Assembly (NCBI GenBank): GCA_934621705.1
Contig: CAKTUP010000059.1
Location: forward strand, 1-11,969
Direction: 5' to 3'
From: an uncultured Petrimonas sp.
GTDB taxonomy: Bacteria; Bacteroidota; Bacteroidia; Bacteroidales; Dysgonomonadaceae
Length of the DNA stretch: 11,969 nt
The position numbers and the translations under genes are program-made. Under the pieces are notes generated by a model. The model saw nothing but the letters and a program-made list of their open reading frames with translations. It did no database searches and was not told where the DNA came from. The first letter of the stretch is position 1, and every line of letters starts with the position of its first letter. Below are positions 7,267-11,969 of the stretch, piece after piece.

Positions 7267-10200
7267 GCAAAAAGTCCGCCATATCCCCCTTTACCGTCAT
7301 CGTTGCTTTTTTGAGCATCGCCTTGATGGGGCTTGCCCTTATTCCGCTGCTGCCGATAAAACTGGCCCCCTCGCGCACCCTGCCGAGTATGACCGTCTAT
7401 TTCTCGATGCCGGGAAACAGCGCCCGCATTGTGGAGATGGAAGCCACCTCCAGACTCGAATCGATGCTCGCCCGTATCGGCGGTGTGCGCAACATCTATT
7501 CCACATCGGGAAACGGGTGGGGAAACATCACGCTGGAATTGGATAAACACACACCCGTTGATGCCGCCCGATTCGAGGCATCCACCATCATCCGCCAAAC
7601 ATGGAACGATTTGCCGCGCGAAGTATCCTATCCCTACATATCGGTGCGCCGCCCCGACGAAAACGCCTCGCGTCCGTTTATGACCTTTACCGTCAACTCC
7701 GCCGCCTCCCCCATCGTTATCCGGCGATACACAGAAAACAATATCAAACCCCACCTGAACGACATTGCCGGATTGTATAAAATTGATGTGCGGGGAGCCA
7801 CACAAATGGAGTGGCAGCTGGAATACGACTACGACCAACTGCAATCTTCGGGCATAAATGTAAACGACATCCGCGAGGCAATACGGATGCATCACACCAC
7901 CGACTTTTTGGGAATGGCGGAAACGCGAAACGAAAACAACACAGCATCGTGGATGCGCATTATGTTGGTTTCGGGCGGTGGAAGCAATACTTTCGACGCA
8001 TCGGCCATTACCGTAAAAAACCGCGACGGCGCGCTTATCCGCTTAAACCAACTGGTAAAAGTGGTGCATACCGAACAGGCGCCGCAAAGCCACTACCGCA
8101 TCAACGGGTTGAATTCCATTTACCTGTCGCTCACCGCCGAAGAAACCGCCAACCAGCTCACGTTGAGCAAAAAGGTTTCGCAAACCATCGACGAAATCCG
8201 CCGCTCGCTTCCGCCCGGATACGAAATCCACAACAGCTACGACGCCACCGAATATATCCATACGGAATTGAACAAGATTTACCTGCGCAGCGGGCTTACC
8301 GTGTTAATCCTGTTGCTTTTTGTGCTGCTGATTACCCGAAACGCCCGTTACCTGTTTCTGATTACGGTGAGTTTAACGGTAAACCTTGCCGTTGCCGTTA
8401 TCTTTTACTACTTGCTGGGATTGGAAATTCAGCTCTATTCACTGGCGGGCATTACCATTTCGCTCAGCCTGATTATCGATAACACCATCATTATGACGGA
8501 CCACTTGATGCATCGCGGCAACCGAAACGCCTTTATGCCCATTTTGGCGGCAACGATGACCACGGTGGGCGCGCTGTCGATTATCTTTTTCTTAGACGAA
8601 AAAATAAGGCTCAACTTGCAGGATTTTGCCGCCGTGGTAATGATAAATCTGTGCGTATCGTTGGCGATAGCGCTCTTTTTTGTTCCGGCATTGGTGGAGA
8701 AAATCCGGTTGAAAAAGCGCAAGCCGATGAAAAAAAGGGGATTGCTTCGCCATCTGCCTTTCCGTCCGCGCCGATTGACCGTTTATTTCAACCGTTTTTA
8801 CAGCGGAATGATTCGCCTGCTGAGCAAACGTAAATGGATTCCCTTTACCGCCATTGTGTTGCTGTTCGGACTGCCCGTTTTCCTGCTTCCCGATAAAATA
8901 GAAAAGGATACCAAATTTGCCGAACGATACAACAAGATTTTTGATAATTCAACCTACAAAGAGAAAGTAAAGCCGGTTGTGAACAAAGCTTTGGGCGGCA
9001 CGTTGCGGCTTTTTACCGAAAAGGTGTTTCAGGGCAGTTATTTTACCCGCAACGATGAGGTAGCCCTTACCATAACCGCCTCTATGCCCAACGGAACTAC
9101 GCTGGAACAGATGAACGCGCTCATTGAGAAGATGGAGCGCTATTTGAGCACGTTTCCCGAAATCCGCCAGTTTCAGACCGATATTCCGAACGCGCGGCGG
9201 GCGTCCATCCGGGTGTTTTTTACCAAAGAGTCGGAACGCAGCGGATTTCCGTATCAACTCAAAAGCAGCGTTATCACCAAAGCGTTGGAATTGGGCGGAG
9301 GAAGTTGGGGCGTGTACGGATTGCAAGACCAGGGATTCAGCAACGACGTAACGGAGTTTGCCGGCAGCTACCGCGTGAAACTCTACGGCTACAATTACGA
9401 TGAGCTGACGGCGTGGGCCGATACGCTCAAAAACCGCCTGCTGACGTATCGGCGCATCAAAGAGGTATTGATAAACTCCAATTTTTCGTGGTACAAGGAC
9501 GATTATCGCGAGTTTTCGTTCGATTTGAACAAGCAGCGTCTGGCCGCCGAAGGCTTTTTGCCCGAACAGCTTTTCGCGTCGCTGCAACCGGTTTTTGCCA
9601 AGGATATGTGGGCAGGGTCGTTAATTCTCGAAGGTGAACGCGAAGACATTAAACTGGCGAGCAGGCAAAGCAGGGAGTACGATATTTGGGCGTTGCAGTA
9701 TATATCGCACAATTTGGGCAGCCGGATGTACCGGTTGGACGAACTGGCGGACATATCCAAAGGACAGGCGCCGCAGGAAGTGGGCAAGGAAAACCAACAG
9801 TATCGGTTGGCGTTGCAGTTCGATTACATCGGCGCCAACACGCAGGCGGGGCGCGTGCTCGACCGCGAAGTGGAAGCGCTTAACAAGATACTGCCTATGG
9901 GCTACACTGCCGAAAAGGACGAGAGCGGCTGGGGTTGGAACAAAAAAGACAACAAGCAGTATTGGCTTATCGGGCTGTTGATTGTGATTATTTTCTTTAC
10001 CACCTCGGTGTTGTTCAACTCCGTAAAACAGCCGTTGGCGGTTATTTTCATCATTCCCGTGTCGTTTATCGGGGTATTTCTCACGTTTTATTGGTTTAAG
10101 CTGAACTTCGACCAAGGCGGGTTCGCCTCGTTTATCCTGCTTTCGGGCATCACCGTTAATGCCAGCATTTACATCCTGAACGAATTTAACCGCATACGCA

Positions 10201-10439
10201 AAGCCAAACCGTTGCTGTCGCCGCTTCGCGCGTACCTGAAAGCGTGGAACGCTAAGATTATTCCCATTTTCCTTACGGTGGTTTCCACTATGTTGGGTTT
10301 CGTGCCGTTTATGGTGGGAATGGACAAAGAGGCGTTCTGGTTTCCGCTGGCGGCGGGCACTATCGGCGGGCTGGCAATGTCGGTTTTGGGGATTTGGGTG
10401 TTTTTGCCGTTGATGATGATGGGGAGGAAAACCAAGTAA
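7263..10439 (+). CDS. RND efflux permease 2 (divergent second inner-membrane transporter)
   Basis: Read from ATG 7263 this is 1058 residues, normal for an RND permease: TM1 (about 7-28), a periplasmic loop (to about 335), TM2-TM6, TM7 (about 521-542), a second loop (to about 895) and TM8-TM12. The first-loop signature is LPIKLAPSRTLPSMTVYFSMPG. TM4 reads SLIIDNTIIMTDH, so Asp406 is kept but its partner is Asn407. TM10 reads GITVNASIYILNEF, with Asn966 at the AcrB Lys940 position and no acidic neighbour, unlike permease 1. The open frame extends upstream to an ATG at 7155, but those 36 codons only translate the heptamer repeats (QIPNPKSAIVNRKS), so 7263 is chosen. There is no adaptor or channel of its own. 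It probably joins permease 1 in a heteromeric complex, as MdtB and MdtC do, or alternates with it on the shared adaptor and channel. Its GC content is somewhat below that of permease 1. It is the last gene of the operon. Confidence 0.93.
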   Translation: MSKKSAISPFTVIVAFLSIALMGLALIPLLPIKLAPSRTLPSMTVYFSMPGNSARIVEMEATSRLESMLARIGGVRNIYSTSGNGWGNITLELDKHTPVDAARFEASTIIRQTWNDLPREVSYPYISVRRPDENASRPFMTFTVNSAASPIVIRRYTENNIKPHLNDIAGLYKIDVRGATQMEWQLEYDYDQLQSSGINVNDIREAIRMHHTTDFLGMAETRNENNTASWMRIMLVSGGGSNTFDASAITVKNRDGALIRLNQLVKVVHTEQAPQSHYRINGLNSIYLSLTAEETANQLTLSKKVSQTIDEIRRSLPPGYEIHNSYDATEYIHTELNKIYLRSGLTVLILLLFVLLITRNARYLFLITVSLTVNLAVAVIFYYLLGLEIQLYSLAGITISLSLIIDNTIIMTDHLMHRGNRNAFMPILAATMTTVGALSIIFFLDEKIRLNLQDFAAVVMINLCVSLAIALFFVPALVEKIRLKKRKPMKKRGLLRHLPFRPRRLTVYFNRFYSGMIRLLSKRKWIPFTAIVLLFGLPVFLLPDKIEKDTKFAERYNKIFDNSTYKEKVKPVVNKALGGTLRLFTEKVFQGSYFTRNDEVALTITASMPNGTTLEQMNALIEKMERYLSTFPEIRQFQTDIPNARRASIRVFFTKESERSGFPYQLKSSVITKALELGGGSWGVYGLQDQGFSNDVTEFAGSYRVKLYGYNYDELTAWADTLKNRLLTYRRIKEVLINSNFSWYKDDYREFSFDLNKQRLAAEGFLPEQLFASLQPVFAKDMWAGSLILEGEREDIKLASRQSREYDIWALQYISHNLGSRMYRLDELADISKGQAPQEVGKENQQYRLALQFDYIGANTQAGRVLDREVEALNKILPMGYTAEKDESGWGWNKKDNKQYWLIGLLIVIIFFTTSVLFNSVKQPLAVIFIIPVSFIGVFLTFYWFKLNFDQGGFASFILLSGITVNASIYILNEFNRIRKAKPLLSPLRAYLKAWNAKIIPIFLTVVSTMLGFVPFMVGMDKEAFWFPLAAGTIGGLAMSVLGIWVFLPLMMMGRKTK

Positions 10440-10611
10440 ATTTATAGAAATACTACGATGATAAAACTTTTTATTAATCTCCTGTTTCTTCGTGCTTTGA
10501 TCCCTATTTTCAAAAATATAAAATAAAAAATGATGGTTATGTTATGTTTTTAAGCAGAAAATATCTGCAACTTTGGAAAAAGGAAGGGAAGGGAAAGGAA
10601 TGTCCCAACTG
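10440..10611. other. Convergent intergenic region between the efflux operon and the minus-strand genes
   Basis: This is 172 bp of mostly AT-rich DNA between two convergent transcription units. It contains a weak GCAGA-AAATA-TCTGC hairpin (10554-10568) and a purine-only run (10574-10600) with GGAAGGGAAGGGAAAGG. Neither a standard U-tailed terminator for the efflux operon nor a credible gene was found. A 22-codon hydrophobic frame (10458-10526) starts here but has no supporting feature. Confidence 0.5.
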
Positions 10612-10637
10612 TTAGATTGGTAAGGTGATTCCTTTCC
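10592..10637 (-). terminator. 10-bp inverted repeat spanning the end of the C39 fragment, possible terminator
   Basis: GGAAAGGAAT (10592-10601) is matched by its exact reverse complement ATTCCTTTCC (10628-10637), with a 26-nt loop. Read on the minus strand, the hairpin begins in the last codons of the C39 fragment, contains its stop codon and is followed by the pyrimidine tract CTTCCCTTCCTTTTTCC. This is acceptable for a terminator of the minus-strand unit. It could equally be a scar where the rest of the gene was lost, because homology to C39 ends at the upstream arm. Confidence 0.45.
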
Positions 10638-10899
10638 AGTTCACCATGCAGGGTAGCGGTGCTTTTTCCGCTAATTTTTCGAATGTGATACGACCGCCCA
10701 CTGTACGAAAACCTATATTTTCGGCTGCACGGCTAATGCCGAGCATCGACACGCCTTCGCGACTAATATGTGAAGTGTTTCGCAAACGGCTTATATCGTA
10801 ATCTTTGCCGTAATATTCGGAAATCATGGCGAGGCAGGCGGGACCGCAGTCCATAGCATCGGGTTGTTTGCAAAGTCTTATCTTCCAATCCATAGACAT
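10612..10899 (-). pseudogene. Truncated C39 (bacteriocin-processing) peptidase domain, likely remnant of a peptidase-containing ABC exporter
   Basis: The 95-residue product matches the N-terminal peptidase domain of peptidase-containing ABC transporters, which cleave double-glycine leaders and export the peptide. Visible hallmarks are Gln12 (oxyanion hole) and the catalytic Cys18 in KQPDAMDCGPACLAMI, the YYGKDY segment, SREGVSMLGISRAAENIGFRT at about 46-66, and LPCMVNW at 82-88. Family members continue after this Trp with a short turn and the catalytic His in a strand such as HFVVVY, then an Asp, then six membrane helices and an ATPase. Here the frame reads only KGITLPI and stops. A one-base shift would restore a His codon (CAC) in place, but the sequence beyond does not resemble C39. 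The protein lacks the His and Asp and the whole transporter, so it should not be an active peptidase. It begins 6 bp after the beta-barrel gene and was probably co-transcribed with it. A second in-frame Met lies at codon 3. It might still act as a leader-binding domain, which is speculative. Confidence 0.75.
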
Positions 10900-10905
10900 A
10901 AATTG

Positions 10906-11969
10906 TCAGTTAAGCTTCAAAATATTTTCCCATGCTCCTTCGTTGTGAAGCCCTTGATTTTCGGACTTAAATTTTCTTCCAGCTGAAACGTTCCAGGAAA
11001 AAGATAGAACCATCATATTTCCATTATCTTTAATATAAGACCAATTTTCACTTGGAGCTAGTGCTGATAATGACTTTGAACCGGCTTTCCATGCGTCTGC
11101 AAATGGATACAATATTCCAAGACCAATAGTAAAAGGGTCTTTACTATACTGTATTCTAGCAGATGATGAATTTTCATCAAAAGTGACAGTCTCACCCCAG
11201 AGGAACTTCCTCAATGTATTTCCTCTATAAGAAAATGAGAAATTTTTATAGCTTAAGTCTATTTGGGCACCCAACGAAAAATTTCTCATCACATGTGAGT
11301 ATTCGTGTCCGTTACTTATGTAATGCAAATATTCACCATTTATACCAAATGTTGCGATATTAAAAAATGGTCCCATTTTAATAAAAAACCTCCCGGAATA
11401 TAACTGAAGGTTATTCTGATTTTTCATCGAACCTACAAATTTGTTCGACGAACCCTCGTAGAAAGTGTATCCCATAACAGGATGTTGATGGTAGGCTTGT
11501 CCAACATCAACAGATGCATGAATTTTCTTTTTCGTATAGGCGAGATTCACCCTATTGAAATAACTAAAATAAGGAGTTAAGTCGGGATTTCCCTGTATTG
11601 CATTCAAGTTGTCAATATTCTGCCTCACGCTATTGATATAGCTTTTTGCTGGAGAATTTGTCGATAAAATAAATATATACCTCGCCACAAGATTGTCGGA
11701 AAGAGAATACTTCAAATCTACTTCAGGTCGGAATCCATAGAATGTGTATGATTCTCCTTTGTCATGTACGAGTGCCAATCCCAAACGATAATTCATTTTT
11801 TTGTTCCTACTTACTCCCGAAGCCTGAGAGTACAGATAGGTGTAATACCAATTGTATTTTACTGTCTGATTGTTTATTATATAATCGTTTGTTTCCCATA
11901 CGCTCCACTGGCGCAAACCTGATGTTAACGTGATGTTTTCAAATTCTTTACTGTAAAGTGCTTCCGCAG
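10906..11969 (-). CDS. Outer-membrane beta-barrel protein, TonB-dependent-receptor-like, C-terminal part (cut by right window edge)
   Basis: The frame is open to the right edge. In all, 353 residues are visible, the first being AEALYSKEFENITL. The TTG at 11916 is an internal Leu codon, not a start. Alternating-residue strands separated by polar loops repeat throughout, for example KMNYRLGLALVHDKG, FYGFRPEVDLKYSLSDNLVARYIFI, KKIHASVDVGQAYH, FFNIATFGINGEYLHY and NFSLGAQIDLSYKNFSFSYRG. Aromatic residues flank the strands, as in outer-membrane barrels. The finish, with MMVLSFSWNVSAGRKFKSENQGLHNEG, is the typical last strand plus short polar tail of the Bacteroidetes OMP_b-brl/TonB-dependent receptor-like family. 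The plug or carboxypeptidase-like N-terminal domain, if any, lies outside the window. The ligand is unknown. The stop is 6 bp before the C39 fragment start, so the two form one minus-strand unit. GC is roughly 35-40%, lower than in the efflux operon. Confidence 0.78.
   Translation of the reverse strand, partial: AEALYSKEFENITLTSGLRQWSVWETNDYIINNQTVKYNWYYTYLYSQASGVSRNKKMNYRLGLALVHDKGESYTFYGFRPEVDLKYSLSDNLVARYIFILSTNSPAKSYINSVRQNIDNLNAIQGNPDLTPYFSYFNRVNLAYTKKKIHASVDVGQAYHQHPVMGYTFYEGSSNKFVGSMKNQNNLQLYSGRFFIKMGPFFNIATFGINGEYLHYISNGHEYSHVMRNFSLGAQIDLSYKNFSFSYRGNTLRKFLWGETVTFDENSSSARIQYSKDPFTIGLGILYPFADAWKAGSKSLSALAPSENWSYIKDNGNMMVLSFSWNVSAGRKFKSENQGLHNEGAWENILKLN

Noticed and set aside
10461..10474. 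ATAAAACTTTTTAT hairpin as a terminator of the efflux operon
   Set aside because: The stem has only A-T pairs and a 2-nt loop, so it would be unstable; there is no GC core.
10458..10526. A 22-codon hydrophobic frame after the efflux operon (MIKLFINLLF...)
   Set aside because: It is too short in AT-rich DNA, with no conserved motif, recognisable leader or partner gene; a chance frame is the simpler reading.
11742..11933. A 63-codon plus-strand frame opposite the beta-barrel gene
   Set aside because: It is a shadow frame; the minus strand reads as continuous beta-barrel protein through the window edge.

Overview
The window looks like a chromosomal segment from a Bacteroidota bacterium, most likely order Bacteroidales. 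Lipoprotein signal peptides with short lipoboxes, A-rich leaders in place of Shine-Dalgarno sites, a BF3164-type propeller lipoprotein, a Bacteroidetes-style C39 peptidase fragment and an outer-membrane beta-barrel receptor all point that way. No tRNA, rRNA, CRISPR array, integrase or insertion sequence was seen.

Layout. Positions 3-83 hold the last 26 codons of an unidentified gene, followed by a 15-bp inverted repeat that probably terminates it. At 196-1266 lies an AT-rich gene for a BF3164-like six-bladed beta-propeller lipoprotein. The core, 1350-10439, is a four-gene, clearly more GC-rich plus-strand operon for a tripartite RND efflux system: lipoprotein periplasmic adaptor, RND permease 1, TolC-like outer-membrane channel, and a second, divergent RND permease. 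After a 172-bp gap the strand switches. On the minus strand lie the end of a large outer-membrane beta-barrel protein (running off the right edge) and, 6 bp downstream of it, a truncated C39 peptidase domain that keeps the catalytic Cys but stops before the catalytic His.

How the genes work together. One adaptor and one outer-membrane channel serve two unlike permeases, as in the heteromeric MdtABC/MuxABC pumps. Both permeases have lost the canonical Asp-Asp pair of TM4 (Asp-Ser in one, Asp-Asn in the other). Only permease 1 keeps an acidic residue in the TM10 relay position, so the two subunits may not be equally proton-driven. The substrate cannot be read from the sequence, and no local regulator is present.

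The least expected signal is in the operon junctions. In-phase heptanucleotide tandem repeats, CAAATCC-type, run straight into the start codons of both permease genes. A second heptamer, GAGTTTT-type, begins at the TolC stop codon, and a CCCCTAAA repeat supplies the last 15 codons of permease 1. The flanking AT-rich genes (BF3164 lipoprotein, C39 fragment, beta-barrel protein) are of types seen around double-glycine peptide export loci. The pump operon may therefore sit within or beside the remains of such a locus; this is inference.
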